Shown here in pieces: positions 1 through 11,964 of a stretch of 64,000 nucleotides of DNA (position 1 is the first letter of the stretch; the number at the start of each line of letters is the position of its first letter). The notes beneath the pieces are model-generated. The model saw nothing but the letters and a program-made list of their open reading frames with translations, had not been told where the DNA came from and made no database searches. This stretch comes from Diadophis punctatus similis (lineage: Eukaryota > Chordata > Lepidosauria > Squamata > Dipsadidae): the NCBI GenBank assembly GCA_023053685.1, contig JALIGW010000010.1, forward strand, positions 15,532,919 through 15,596,918. Direction: 5' to 3'. The translations under genes and the position numbers were made by a program.

Positions 1-508
1 TTAGTTAAAAGAAACAAATATTTATGAAAACAGTTTGAAGCTTTATTTGAAAAATATATAAGAAACATTCTGTTAACAATTTAGGAATTATATACTGTAT
101 GACTATATAAGTTTAAGCATTGTTCTGAATCTTTAATACATTACAGTATAGGATATTTTCAATAGCATTCTTATTTTTTGAAAATTAACGTTTAATCTGC
201 TTTTCTGGACCAGAAATTCCCACCATTCCTTAACTTATTTGCTTCTTTTTATAAAACTTTATGTTTCCTAGAAAACTTTCTCCTTAATCATTCTAAGACA
301 CATTTGCAATTAAATCTTTAAAATCATGTCTAATGATGTAGAATCTCTTTCTATAGAGTAGAAAATTCATAAAAATCAAGTAATGCTTGCATGAGATCAG
401 TCTTATCTTCAGGCAACAGAAAAATCTGCTGCCAAAATGTTCGTGCAGCACAAACCACTTTGTCAAGATTGAACCACTTTGCTTCTTTCAAACCTTAATG
501 CTTTTCAA
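1..508. other. AT-rich intronic DNA, no feature recognised
   Basis: No coding, RNA or repeat signature was recognised. It probably belongs to the CNKSR2 intron downstream (on the minus strand) of the exon at 6239-6402. Confidence 0.5.
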
Positions 509-839
509 TGAACTAGGGGAGGGGGAGATGCTGAGAATGTATGTGGAGATCGTAAGAGGTTGGCAACCATCAAGGTCACCACTGCAGGTGCTGGAGAAAG
601 AACAGTTATGGGAGTGTTCCCATAACAAAAAGACATCTTATAATTAGACAATATGATCACCCAGGGGTGAGGAGAAGAGGAAGCTATTGTTTAACTAGGC
701 AAGCATTTGAGAGGGAAAATGAGAACTGGTTTTGTTTCTTCAGTACCAAAATGGTATATCCAATAAAGTTTTACTTTTGGGAATTCAAAGCTCCTGAGAG
801 TGTTTCCTTATTTTGGGTTCACTAGTCAGACAGTTGATA
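509..839 (+). repeat. Upstream LTR-like repeat of gypsy copy 1
   Basis: Closely matches 5224-5560 over its length, including the shared stretches around 523-600 and 730-835. The match ends near a TTGATA that corresponds to TTGACA in the downstream copy. A purine-rich tract (511-527) lies at its left edge. Such a tract is normally expected only before the 3' LTR, so the exact left boundary is uncertain. Confidence 0.65.
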
Positions 840-901
840 TTTAACCAGCTCTACCTAAATTAACACAGCCCACTCATATGCCTCTGAGAGAGCTGTAAGC
901 T

Positions 902-2735
902 AATGATGTCCGGACCGCAGCAAAAAATTGATGCTGCAGCGAAGCCTGGATTACTCCCTCCTCGGGAGGCACCGGCAGCCACCTAAGCTGACTCGGGGGC
1001 ACAGACGGTGGTGACCCAATTCAAGATGAGGGTGGAGAAGATAGAGCAGCCACTGGTATGTGAGGAAGGAGCCATGGCCTGATCCATTTGCCTTGACCCG
1101 AAGATGCAATGCCTGGGCAGAGTGGCGAAGGCACCTAAATTAGAGTTCCCCTTGGTCCCACCTGGAGTGGTCGTAACTCGAGGAAGCAAATGAAAGGCCC
1201 AGAGGGTTGCAGACTGGGAAGAACCAGGGGAATGGAAATTCCTGCAGCATGCTGTAGCCCTTCTGTGGAGCAGCTGCACAAAAGCTTAGTCAGAATGGAG
1301 ATGCAAGGAGCAGTGTCAATAAAATCCTCAGTCCCGGGAGCAGGGCTTGGATGGACCAAGCTTCAGCAACCCCATCCCTGTCTCCACCCTAACGGGTGAG
1401 ACTGGGGAGTGTGGCCCAAGGAGCTGGGGTTTCCCCAGGGTGGTTGCCATCTCTCCCACGACTGCGGGAAAAGCCCAGGGATCCCTGAAATAGCAGGAGC
1501 TCAGACTCAAGCGGTCCCATATGCAGTGGGAGTGTCACCGGGCTATGTGCTGGTTCAGGATGACTGGGAGCCCCTGCCTCTGAAAGCCATGTTTGACAGG
1601 CGACCAGAGAAGCTAGCCTATTTCCTGAATCAGGTGTGGAACTATTTTGAGCGATACGGAGCAATGTACCCGGATGAAATTGACTAAGTAAACGCCATCT
1701 CTTCGAATCTAGAAGAAGAGGCGGCAGATTGGGTGATGTACCTCCATGATGAAGGGGTGCCAGAGTTGGGGAATGTGGATGCCCTCCTGGAGGAGCTTCG
1801 AGACAGGTTTGGAGACCCTGTGCAATCCAGCTGATCTGTGCTATAAGACAGGGGAGTAGGCCAGTAACCTAATAGCAATAGCAATAGCAATAGCACTTTA
1901 CTTATATACCGCTTCATAGTGCTTTACAGCCCTCTCTAAGCGGTTTACAGAGTTCAGCATATTGCCCCCAACAATCTGGGTCCTCATTTTACCCACCTCG
2001 GAAGGATGGAAGGCTGAGTCAACCTTGAGCCTAGTGAGATTTGAACAGCCGAACTGCTGAACTAGCAGTAAGCCTGCAGTCGCAGCATTTAACCACTGCA
2101 CCACTTCAGTTCTTCATCCGAGAGTTCTGATACATCCGAGAGTTCTGATTTGCTGGTCTACCACTTCTGAGACGGACTAAACAAGGAGCTGTACCAAAAC
2201 TGTCTGACCTGAGGGATTCCAGATGACCTTGGGGCATGGTACCAACTGGCAAACACAGTGAAACTAGACCTGTTGGAGTACCGGCAGTATGTGGTGCATG
2301 AGGGCCACCCAGATGAGGCCAAGAGAGATGCCTGCCAGCATGCAAGGGACCAACAGCCCCTCCCTCTAACCCAAAGGAGAGCCCATAGCGCTTTCCCAGA
2401 GCCTGCTTCTGAGGAGGGAAAGAGGGCCATTGAGCAGCCAATTGTCCAGTCCCGCAGCCCATGTCAGTGCCGAGGGGTCTGAGCCAGCCAAAGGCCAAGA
2501 AGATGCCAAGGAAGGGAAAAAAGAAGATGTGGGTGGCACAGCAGGTCATGGAAGTCTCTTCCCCCTCCAGCGAGAAGGAGGGAACTCCGACTCCCAGCAA
2601 GCCCAACCTGGTCTTCTACAAGAGCGATAGCAAAGGGGAGCACAATCCAATAGTAAGTGGAACCATCTCCCCTTTGACTGCCCGGGTGAAGATGCTAGTG
2701 CCCACTCAGGAGCAAGGGGGATCTTCACAGCCCTG
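902..2735 (+). pseudogene. Gag remnant of Ty3/gypsy element
   Basis: The best-preserved part is around 1560-1700, where the translation contains a Phe-Asp-x-Arg-Pro-Glu-Lys-Leu motif followed by a Trp-x-Tyr-Phe region. This resembles the capsid of sushi/RTL-type Ty3/gypsy Gag, the protein that builds the virus-like particle. A stop lies at 1685 and many shifts follow. A further Gag segment runs from 2197 to about 2735 after a SINE insertion. A zinc-knuckle (CCHC) could not be found and may be lost. Position before an aspartic protease supports the call. The start near 902 is only the first plausible ATG after the LTR. Confidence 0.6.
1867..2106 (-). mobile_element. tRNA-derived squamate SINE
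   Basis: On the plus strand the block ends with a tRNA B-box-like motif in reverse (GAGATTTGAACAGC near 2037-2050) and begins with a short AATAGC tandem tail (1867-1891). The SINE therefore reads on the minus strand, head at about 2106 and tail at about 1867. The body is of a type widespread in squamate genomes. It lies inside the gypsy gag and so is younger than that element. Confidence 0.75.
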
Positions 2736-3125
2736 GTAGACTCAGGTTGAACCCGCTGCTTGGTTAGCCTACAAACTGTGGAAAAGATGGGACTGAGACT
2801 TAAAAAACTGAGGTAGCCTATAAAGTTTGAGCAAGTTGATGGCTCCCTTACTGGGGGGCTGCCCGTCACATACCTAACTAAGCCAATAACCCTGAGAGCA
2901 GGGAGCCACAAGGAGACTATTTGGTTCATAGTAGCCCCAAAAATGGCAGTGACTATGATATTGGGGTTGGCGTGGCTGAAAAAGTGGGATCCAGCAGTTG
3001 ACTGGAAGGACAACAATTGCTGCTGGAGGAGTAGAGCAAGCGGATTGCAAGATGTAGGGACGATGCACAAAGGTGGAGAAACACCATTGGTGGGGAGGGG
3101 AAAGATAGACCCCGTTAAGGCATTA
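2725..3125 (+). pseudogene. Retroviral-type aspartic protease remnant (gypsy copy 1)
   Basis: The catalytic Asp-Ser-Gly triad is encoded at 2739-2747, preceded by a hydrophobic Leu-Val. A TGA follows at 2748-2750, where a Cys codon (TGC/TGT) would fit. Downstream the frame continues with an Ile-Leu-Gly-Leu-x-Trp-Leu motif near 2960-2980, the usual C-terminal mark of Ty3/gypsy proteases. In the living family this enzyme cuts the Gag-Pol polyprotein inside the particle. Here an additional stop near 2813 and frame changes make it non-functional. The equivalent region in copy 2 (17470-17860) carries the same TGA after Asp-Ser-Gly, so the defect predates the duplication of this family member. Confidence 0.7.
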
Positions 3126-3340
3126 GCTGAGCCAAGTGGGGCCAGCCATCCCAAAGGAATACCAGGACCTAGCTGAAGCATTTAGCAAGTGGAAATCAGA
3201 TGTACTCCCTCCCCATCGCCCCACTGACTGCGCCATTGAAACACTGCCTGGGGCGAAATTACCCAAACCAAGGATGTACTCAACGACCCCAAGGGAGATG
3301 GAGGAGCTCAGAAGTTTCATGGATAAAAATCTAGCTATGG
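3126..3340 (+). pseudogene. N-terminal reverse transcriptase fragment (gypsy copy 1)
   Basis: The translation contains a Pro-x-x-Tyr-x-Asp-Leu-Ala-Glu-Ala-Phe start, a Leu-Pro-Pro-His-Arg segment and an Asp-Cys-Ala-Ile-Glu-x-Leu-Pro-Gly-Ala motif. These are the conserved lead-in to Ty3/gypsy RT. It stops exactly at a hAT-type terminus (3341), before any catalytic motif. The catalytic palm, RNase H and integrase core are absent. Confidence 0.75.
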
Positions 3341-3720
3341 CAGGGGTGTCAAATTCAATTTCATTGAGAGCCGAATCAGCATTATGGTTGCCCTCAAAGG
3401 ACCAGTTGCATAAAAGACTATGACGATTCACCATAGCCAGGTGGGCATGCCTGAGTAGGCATGGCTGGGTGGTCACATCCAGGTTGCTATGACTAGGTGG
3501 GCATGGCCGGCTCAACGCCGCTCACTGGATGCAGCTGACTAAAGATGGCTGGGTCGGGACAGAATAAGTCACACCTGCTAAATCGATGTGGGGACAATTT
3601 GGTGCCCCACAAGCTCCTTGCCTCCCCAAACTGCTGGCAGCCAAGCATGTGCATATGCACGTGCACACACACACACACACACACACATTCCAAGTTTGGG
3701 GACTTTTATCCACAGAGGAA
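3341..3720 (-). mobile_element. hAT-type DNA transposon fragment
   Basis: Starts CAGGGGTGTCAAATTC at 3341. This matches the reverse complement of the right end of the hAT MITE at 11132-11492, so the fragment is in inverted orientation. The interior includes a short (CA)n run (3664-3688). The other terminus was not found. The same fragment occurs at 18097-18483 with the same junction to gypsy RT sequence. Confidence 0.6.
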
Positions 3721-3914
3721 GGAGAGGGTCTTCTCCCCAAGCCCAGGCATGATTGGCAGTTTGCAAGCTCTGATGTGGATAAAAGTCTCAAAGCTTGGAA
3801 TGGGGTATGTATGTGTGTGCATGCATGTGCACAGCATGCCAAAAGAGACGTTCTTCTCCCAATCCCAGACATCATTGCTGTTTCCCTGTCCGGTGTCTCC
3901 TCCAAGCAAAGCAG

Positions 3915-4285
3915 GAGGTGGATAACGATGCTGCTGTGTGTGGAAGTACAGAGGACAAAGTTTGCAGGAAGCAGTTTCCTGTGAGTCCAACTTCTGCCTT
4001 GACAGATCTCTGGAGAGCAAGAGGAGGAGACAGGAGAGCAGTGCTCCCCGGTCCTGCACAAGGGAGGCTGGCCCTTCTCGAAAGGGAATCCCCATTTCCA
4101 ATCATGTGTGGTAAGAATGCTGGCTTGTTGGGGCAGCCCACCCTCATGCAGCTCCCCTGCCACCTGCTCCTCCTCTCCAGAGATCTGTCAATGCAGAAGT
4201 TGGACTCACAGGAAACTGCTTCCTGCAAACCTTGTCCTCTGCACTTCCACATGCAGCAGTGTCATCCTCCACCTCCTCTGGGGCA
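3915..4285. repeat. Long imperfect inverted repeat (arms about 100 bp)
   Basis: 3915-4018 and 4174-4285 are near-perfect reverse complements, separated by about 155 bp. For example, CTCTCCAGAGATCTGTCAA at 4174 mirrors the sequence ending near 4018. The unit could form a cruciform or an RNA hairpin. It lies in the segment that replaced the gypsy RT-IN core, and its origin is unknown. Confidence 0.75.
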
Positions 4286-4814
4286 CCAGGCAAGACTGGG
4301 AGGGGCGATCCGGAGGTCTCCAGTGGAGGAAGGTGAAACTAAGGCAAGCGCCAAAGCCTCGTCCACCATAGGAGCCTCACTGTCTTTCTCAGGCCAAGTG
4401 GAATACCCCTGCATGGCGGCACGGGCTGCCCGGAGCCCTGGGCAGCATAGGGCAAGAACACAGCCTGGCCCTTGAGCTTCCACAGCACTGGGACCCCACA
4501 TCCCAGACCAGCCCTGCTTCTCCAAGAGGGCACCCAACAGTGCTTACTTCCTCCTCGAGGCTGCTGCTGCTGTGCTGCTGTGCTCGCTCTCCTTGGCCAG
4601 GTTGCTCATGGTGGGTGTGGGAGGGCAAAGTGCATGGGTCAGAGGGAGGCCCACTCCTTCTCGATGCGAGGAGACTCGGCTTTGTAAGCAAAGCAGTGAT
4701 AGGATGGGAGACCCCAAGAAAGGCCAGGAGGAGGGGCCAAGGGGATGGCAAAAGGGCAGCAAGGCTGCTGGTGGCAAAGTGCTAAGGCAGGACTTCCCTC
4801 AGACCCTCCCTCCC

Positions 4815-4880
4815 TCTCATTCCAATCTCCCTCTTTCTTTCTTTCCTTCCTCCCTCCCTCCCTCCCTCCCTCCCCATTCC
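4815..4880. repeat. Polypyrimidine (CCTT/CCCT) simple repeat
   Basis: A run of CTTT and CCCT units on the plus strand with almost no purines. Confidence 0.8.
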
Positions 4881-4904
4881 TTCTCAATGGGGTGATGGAA
4901 CAAA

Positions 4905-5223
4905 CTGACACAATAGTGGAGTAATACCTACATTGCTGTGTAAACTATCAGCAAACAAACTGGGCGGAGCTCCTACCTTTCGCAGAAGTGGCTTATAATA
5001 ATTTGGTACATAGCAACATTGGGTTCACCCCCTTTAAAATGACCGTGGGAGTTGAGTTTGTGCCAATGCCAGAATTTCCGAGGGAACCCTCTCACTCAGT
5101 AACGTTAGCTGAATGGATGAATACCCTGAAAGCTGCTTGGGGAAATGTGCAGAAAACCCTGAATAAAACCAGGGAGTCACAAAAGAAACAGGCAAATCAG
5201 AAGAGAGCCAATCAACTTGCCAA
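4905..5223 (+). pseudogene. C-terminal integrase fragment (gypsy copy 1)
   Basis: In the frame open at 4988-5223 the translation shows Ala-Tyr-Asn-Asn, His-Ser-x-x-Gly-Phe-Thr-Pro-Phe and Phe-Val-Pro-Met-Pro-Glu. These are characteristic of the end of the integrase core of vertebrate Ty3/gypsy elements. Upstream (about 4925-4987) the same protein is recognisable in a shifted frame. The HHCC zinc domain and most of the DDE core are missing. A Lys/Gln-rich segment follows, then a G-rich purine tract (5228-5250) leads into the downstream LTR, as expected for a polypurine tract. Confidence 0.75.
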
Positions 5224-5560
5224 TGAACTGGGGGTTGGGGGAGGGGAAAGTGGAATACTGAGAATGTATGCGGAGATCGTGAGAGCTTGGCAACCATCAA
5301 GGTCACCACTGCAGGTGCTGGAGAAAGGGATGGACTGTTCCCATAACAAAAGCACTTCTCATAATTGGACAATGTGATCACCCAGGAATGGGGAGAAGAG
5401 GAAGCTATTGCTTAACTAGGGAAGCATTTGCATATGAAAACCAGAGCTGGTTTTGTTTCTTCAGTACCAATATGTTATATCCAATAATGTTTTACTTTTG
5501 GGAATTCAAAGCTCCCGAGAGTGTTTCCTTATTCAGGTTTCACTAGTCAGACCGTTGACA
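5224..5560 (+). repeat. Downstream LTR of gypsy copy 1
   Basis: Matches 509-839. The first about 25 bp are G-rich and may be the polypurine tract rather than LTR, in which case the LTR starts near 5252. It ends near GTTGACA at 5560. Confidence 0.65.
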
Positions 5561-7279
<1,719 letters not shown>

Positions 7280-7787
7280 TCAGCATGCCCTAGCAACAGC
7301 AGGGGGTCTAGGACTGTTCGCCTCCTCCACTCTGCCGCGCCTGTTTTGTCCCCAGCCTTCCGCCCCCAAACAATCTGGTGCTGCCTTTTCTCCTTGGCCC
7401 CTTCGCCTAACGGGCCAAAAAGCCAGTTCACCCCGGGCTTTTGGGCGCAAGGGACACTTTGCCCCCAGCCAATCAGAGGAGCAAGAATCCCACCCCCTTG
7501 GAAGCAGCCTTTTTAGGAGAAGGAAAGGGGGACGAGGCTTCCCTCTCTTGCTTAAAAGAGACACGTTTTTCAGATGGTCCCAATGAAAGAAAGTGGAAGG
7601 ACTTTGGGGGAATCCTTCTCCTTAAGTGACTTTGTTTCTGGTGTGTGTTTAACATAGTGTGAACCTCTAAGGGATGAATCTCCCACTTTCCTCTCTCTGT
7701 TTGTTTAGAAGCAATAATAGAAAGCTTAGATATTAATATTCAGTCATGTTAATAGATACACCTCCAAACGTGTATAAACATGTATGT

Positions 7788-8075
7788 CCCCCAAAGTCCT
7801 TCCAATTTCTTTCATTGGGAGCATCTCCAAACGTGTCTGCTTCAGGCAGGAGAAGGATTCCCCCAAAGTCCTTCCACTTTCTTTCGTTGGGAGCACTTCC
7901 AAACGTGTCTGCTTCAGGCAGGAGAAGGATTCCCCCAAAGTCCTTCCACTTTCTTTCATTGGGAGCACCTCCAAACGTGTCTGCTTTAGGCAGGAGAAGG
8001 ATTCCCCCAAAGTCCTTCCACTTTCTTTCATTGGGAGAACCTCCAAATGTGTCTGCTTTAGGCACGAGAAGGAAG
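7788..8075. repeat. 72 bp tandem repeat, four units
   Basis: CCCCCAAAGTCC recurs at 7788, 7860, 7932 and 8004, exactly 72 bp apart, with high identity between units. A degraded fifth unit starts near 8129. The unit is complementary to 7575-7625 in the left arm, so the array seems to have grown from the arm sequence. Confidence 0.9.
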
Positions 8076-8148
8076 CCTCCTCTGCCCTTCCACTTTCAAA
8101 TGTGTCTGTTTCAGGCAAGAGAAGGATTCCCCCAAAGTCCTCTTTCAC

Positions 8149-8560
8149 CTTCCACTTTCTTTCATTGGGACCATCTGAAAAACGTGTCTCTTTTGAGCAA
8201 GAGAGGGAATCTCATTGTGTGCACCCCAAAGCACTCTTCCTCCTTCCACTTTCTTTCATTGGGAACATCTGAAAAATGTGTCTCTTTTGAGCAAGAGAGG
8301 GAATCTCATTGAGTCCAGCTAGAAGCACTGTTCCTCCTTCCACTTTCTTTCATTGGGACCATCTGAAAAACGTGTCTCTTTTGAGCAAGAGAGGGAATCT
8401 CATTGAGTCCAGCTGGAAGCACTGTTCCTCCTTCCACTTTCTTTCATTGGGACCACCTGAAAAACGTGTCTCTTAATCAAGAGAGGGAATCTCATTGAGT
8501 CCAGCTAGAAGCACTGTTCCTCCTTCCACTTTCTTTCATTGGGACCATCTGAAAAACGTG
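8149..8560. repeat. About 94 bp tandem repeat, five units
   Basis: TTCCACTTTCTTTCATTGGG recurs near 8149, 8244, 8338, 8432 and 8524, spaced 92-95 bp. Each is followed by a GAAAAACGTGTCTCTT-like stretch. It shares its first half with the 72 bp unit. Confidence 0.9.
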
Positions 8561-8840
8561 TCTCTTAAGCAAGAGAGGGAAGCCTCGTCCCCCTTTCCTT
8601 CTCCTAAAAAGGCTGCTTCCAAGGGGGTGGGATTCTTGCTCCTCTGATTGGCTGGGGGCAAAGTGTCCCGTGCGCCCAAAAGCCCGGGGTGAACTGGCTT
8701 TTTGGCCCGTTAGGCAAAGGGGCCAAGGAGAAAAGGCAGCGCTGGATTGTTTGGGGGCGGAAGGCTGGGGACAAAACAGGTGTGGCAGAGTGGAGGAGGC
8801 GAACAGTCCCATTCCGACAGCAGGAGGGAGTGCTGAGAAA

Positions 8841-9354
8841 TTCATCACTTGCTTGGTTGGCTAACGTAACTGTGACACACAGGGGGTTGAGAGTATCTAT
8901 TATTTAATTATACCAAAAACGGGAATTATTCAGTGTTGGCTTCACCTTTGACTATGCTGATATGATGTACCCAATAAACAGGATTTTTGAGGAAGTCAAG
9001 GCCTCGGAGTCTTGAATCAGTTGGGAGCATTACTCGGAACCATGACATTATTTTTAGAAAAATTAAAAAAATAATTATAAAATGCCACAAATTAAGATCA
9101 GCCATTCTAAACAAAGTAAAGCTAGCAATATATATGTACAATAATTCTAAAATTACTAAATTCAAAAAATACATTTCAAAAGCATATTAGTCTATTTCTC
9201 CCTCTTTGTTTTGTGTTCACAGACCAAAGGTAATAATCAACATAGAATCTCTTCTTGTGTAGTGACAGCAATTTGTTCCAGAAAAATGATCACTGAGCAA
9301 AATGGTCAGTAACCAAACTTTGTGACACACATATACTGTACAAACATAGAAGGG
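8841..9354. other. AT-rich intronic DNA, no feature recognised
   Basis: Nothing coding or repetitive was recognised. Confidence 0.5.
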
Positions 9355-9550
<196 letters not shown>

Positions 9551-9690
9551 ACCTTTATTGTCATTTTCTACTGTGGGCACACTGGCATGCATTAAAAATG
9601 AATTTTTTTTGCCTGCTCTCAAAAGTGTACTCATACATAAGACACATACTTCCTCCAAGATGACAGCAACGGAAGAAGCATAGTTACATC
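9551..9690 (-). mobile_element. LINE 3'-end fragment next to the GATA array
   Basis: The stretch beginning ACCTTTATTGTCATT resembles LINE 3' tails of the CR1/L2 group found beside tetranucleotide arrays. By analogy with 19587-19700, the microsatellite would mark the 3' end of a minus-strand insertion. Family assignment is uncertain. Confidence 0.4.
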
Positions 9691-10720
9691 ACAGGGAGTT
9701 AAAAGAAGAGAAAAGTTGCTATTAAACTAAGATAAATGATAGGAGGAGAGGTGGACAGGGAATGATGAATCATAGAATAAATCATAGAGAAAGAAAAAAA
9801 GTGGAGGAAGGAAAAGGAGAGGAAAGATTGGAGAAATAGGAGGATAACACCACCAAGGGCAGTGGCCCACAGCGAACTTGGCCTGCTGAGAGAAGCCCAG
9901 CTGTACCCAAGAGGCCTACCCAAGAGACCGGAGGCCCATTGAAGTGAGGTGAGTGGAGAGGCAAAATGAACTGGCGGAGAAGAAGCTGGCAAGCCGGTGA
10001 GCGAGTGGGGCCAGCTGTGGAGCAGGGAGGAAAATCATCCATGGGGCAGAGAGGCAAGCCAACTGAGGGCAAAGCAATGACTGGCAGAGAAGAAAAAGGT
10101 GAGGTGGTGAGAGAGAGGAGCAGGGAGGAGGAGGAGAATGGGCTGTAGAGAGAAGACAAGAGGCGAGCTTACTGTAGGCCATCCAGGAGGTCCTGTTTGC
10201 TGGGAGAAACAGTGCAAACGGGAGCCACATGGCTGAGGAGCAAAGAGCAGAGGAAGGGCAACTGAAAGGAGAGCCAGCAGCAAGGAGCAGCACAGCAAAG
10301 CAGATCCTGAGAGCAACGCAGAGAGCAGTGAGGAAAGTGATGGTAGAGCATCGGTGGAACTGGAGGCTGTTGGTGGTGGTGGAGCATTTCAGCAAACCGG
10401 TGACTGAGAACGGCAACAGAGCAGCATGGCAGACCAACAGATGGGGGGGGAACGCCATGAACTGAGAAAAGCAGGGAGAGCTGAATACCCGGTAGTGGCA
10501 GGAGAAAAACAAGTAGGAAAAGAGGATAAAAAGACAACATAGGACACAAGGCAAAAAAAAATCAAAATAGTAGACAATAGCAAGTACTGAACATATAAAG
10601 GCACAGAAGAAAGAGATAAATTAAGCCCACAAGAAGGCAGGGAGGGAAAGAAGGAAAGGCGGAAAGGGATAATTATAGAACATTCCAGTACAGGCTAAGA
10701 ACGAACCTTGCACTTAAGCC
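9691..10720. other. G/A-rich segment of unknown origin, possibly LINE 5' region
   Basis: About 1 kb rich in GAG, CAG and AGGA on the plus strand, poor in CpG and without a credible long protein. It precedes a plus-strand LINE ORF1-like fragment (10990-11128), so it might be the 5' UTR of that LINE. There is no direct evidence. Confidence 0.35.
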
Positions 10721-10734
10721 CACTCAGGACTGAA

Positions 10735-10925
10735 AAATTTAAAATTAAGACAATTTAAATGATCTGCTAGAACTTTAAATTTTTAAAGTAGACAATTTTG
10801 AACTATAGAACTTTAAATCCTTAAACTAGACATTTTAACTGTTAGTACTTTAAATTTTTAGCTAGACTTTCCCCCCCCAAATTTTAAATTTTAAATGATC
10901 TGTTAGAATATCAAAATTCTAAGTT
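10735..10925. repeat. Degenerate AT-rich tandem repeat (period about 40 bp)
   Basis: The motif AACTTTAAATTTTTA followed by a (T/C)TAGAC-type block recurs roughly every 40 bp, three to four times, with many substitutions. Confidence 0.5.
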
Positions 10926-10989
10926 GGACATTTTTCTTTTTTAAAAACTGTGGTAAAACCTTCTACACTTTTATTTTTATTTTTAAAAT

Positions 10990-11578
10990 CCACTCATGGA
11001 AAAAGAAACTGACACTTGTGATCTGCAGAACATGTTTCATCTATACGCTTCTGCCCATAGAACACCCAAACTATATATGCACCAAATGTAAACTAATCAA
11101 GTTACTAGAAGAAAAAGTAAAGGGTCTAGAGCAGGGGTGTCAAACACAAGGCCCACGGGCTGGATCCGGCCCGCAATGTGGTCGGATCCAGCCCATGGGG
11201 CTGTCCTAGAAAATGTAAGGGGCCAGCCCGCATAGCTTCAGCCCTGTCTACCCAATGTGGCTTCCGGCCCGGTCTACCCAATGTGAAGAGAAAGCATCGG
11301 GCCAGCGTGGCTTCAGCCCGGTCTACCCAATGCAGCTTCGGCCCAGTCTACCCAGTATGAAGAGGAAACATGCCAGCAGTTTGGGGAGTAGCATCAAGCT
11401 GGCCATGCCCACCCAATTGGCCACGCCCTCCCGGGCCCCCGAAGTCAACCACAGCCCTGATGCTGCCCTCAATGAAATTGAGTTTGACACCCGTCTAGAG
11501 GAATCTAACTACTTCGAAACTCAACCTACAAAATGAGAAACCCCAAACCTTGCAAAAAGAATATGCCCAAATTGAACA
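10990..11578 (+). pseudogene. LINE ORF1-like fragment with Cys-x2-Cys pairs, split by a hAT MITE
   Basis: The frame at 11018-11131 encodes Cys-x2-Cys, then about 17 residues later Cys-x2-Cys within a Tyr-x-Cys-x-Lys-Cys-Lys-Leu context. A Leu-Leu-Glu-Glu-Lys-Val-Lys-Gly-Leu-Glu heptad follows. This zinc-finger plus coiled-coil start resembles ORF1 of CR1/L2-group LINEs. The reading resumes after the hAT MITE (11132-11492) and its duplicated 8 bp, at about 11501-11578. A pogo-like MITE then interrupts it. Family assignment is from memory and tentative; no ORF2 is attached. Confidence 0.45.
11132..11492 (+). mobile_element. hAT-type MITE with 8 bp target-site duplication
   Basis: Bounded by the direct repeat GTCTAGAG at 11124-11131 and 11493-11500. 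Termini CAGGGGTGTCAAAC and GTTTGACACCC are inverted repeats. The 361 bp body has no transposase. An 8 bp duplication and CAG...-type ends are typical of hAT elements. The right end matches the fragments at 3341 and 18097, and the left end matches 46166. Confidence 0.88.
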
Positions 11579-11580
11579 TA

Positions 11581-11713
11581 CCATATTTTCCTGAAAATAA
11601 GACCCTTATATTTTTTTTGAGCCCTGAAATAAGCGCTTGGCCTTATTGCCATGCACTCAAAAGCCCGATTGGGCTTATTATCAGGGGATGTCTTATTTTC
11701 GGGAAAACAGAGG
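11581..11713. mobile_element. Pogo/Tc-mariner-like MITE
   Basis: Starts CCATATTTTCCTGAAAATAAG after a TA (11579-11580) and ends with the near-complement CTTATTTTCGGGAAAACAG. About 130 bp, non-coding. The right-hand TA is not preserved. Confidence 0.65.
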
Positions 11714-11957
11714 TGGCACACAGAGCCCTTTCTGTGGGCATAGCCAGCCGGTTGTTGGGTTTCTAAGGTGCGCATGCGTGCCAGCCAGCTGGTTGTCAGG
11801 TTTCTAAGGTGCGCATGCATGCCAGCCAGCTGGTCATTGGGTTTTCGAGGCACGCATGCTCGCCAGCCAGCTGGTCGTCGGGTTTCCAGCACTCTGGCAC
11901 ATGCACACACATGCATTCCGGTTTGGGCACTCTGTGCCTAAAAGGTTCACCATCACT
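11714..11957 (-). mobile_element. Partial hAT MITE with four 41 bp tandem units
   Basis: Ends GGTTCACCATCACTG, the same terminus as the complete MITE at 24219-24657. The interior holds four tandem units of 41 bp starting with CCAGCCAGC(T/C)GG near 11740, 11781, 11822 and 11863. The left terminus is lost at the junction with the pogo-like MITE. Confidence 0.7.
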
Positions 11958-11964
11958 GCCCCAG

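Larger units (their letters stand above)
509..5560 (+). mobile_element. Degenerate Ty3/gypsy LTR retrotransposon, copy 1
   Basis: Two related direct repeats of about 330 bp (509-839 and 5224-5560) flank, in order, gag-like, protease, RT N-terminal and integrase C-terminal sequence. This is the gag-PR-RT-IN order of Ty3/gypsy elements. All frames are broken by stops and shifts. Most of RT, RNase H and the integrase core are missing, and that position is filled by a hAT-derived segment and an inverted repeat (3341 to about 4900). A tRNA-derived SINE sits in gag. The element is dead. LTR boundaries are estimates, and no target-site duplication was identified. Confidence 0.8.
7280..8840. mobile_element. 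Foldback element with long inverted arms and internal tandem repeats
   Basis: The left arm (about 7300-7620) and right arm (about 8530-8825) are reverse complements over roughly 300 bp. Landmarks include GACTGTTCGCCTCCTCCACTC at 7312 against its complement near 8780-8800, and the AGCCAATCAGAGGAGCAAGAA region against 8636-8656. Arms are GC-rich and contain a CCAAT motif. The centre holds two tandem arrays (7788-8075 and 8149-8560). No transposase is encoded. The architecture resembles foldback or long-TIR DNA transposons. Target-site duplications and exact ends were not resolved. Confidence 0.75.

Noticed and set aside
2037..2106. Possible tRNA gene (B-box-like motif)
   Set aside because: It is the tRNA-derived head of a SINE; no complete cloverleaf with acceptor stem was found.
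7733..8312. Repeated-peptide frames on both strands, and possible CRISPR-like array
   Set aside because: Repeats are contiguous 72 and 94 bp tandem units without unique spacers, in vertebrate DNA; the peptides are just the tandem unit translated.
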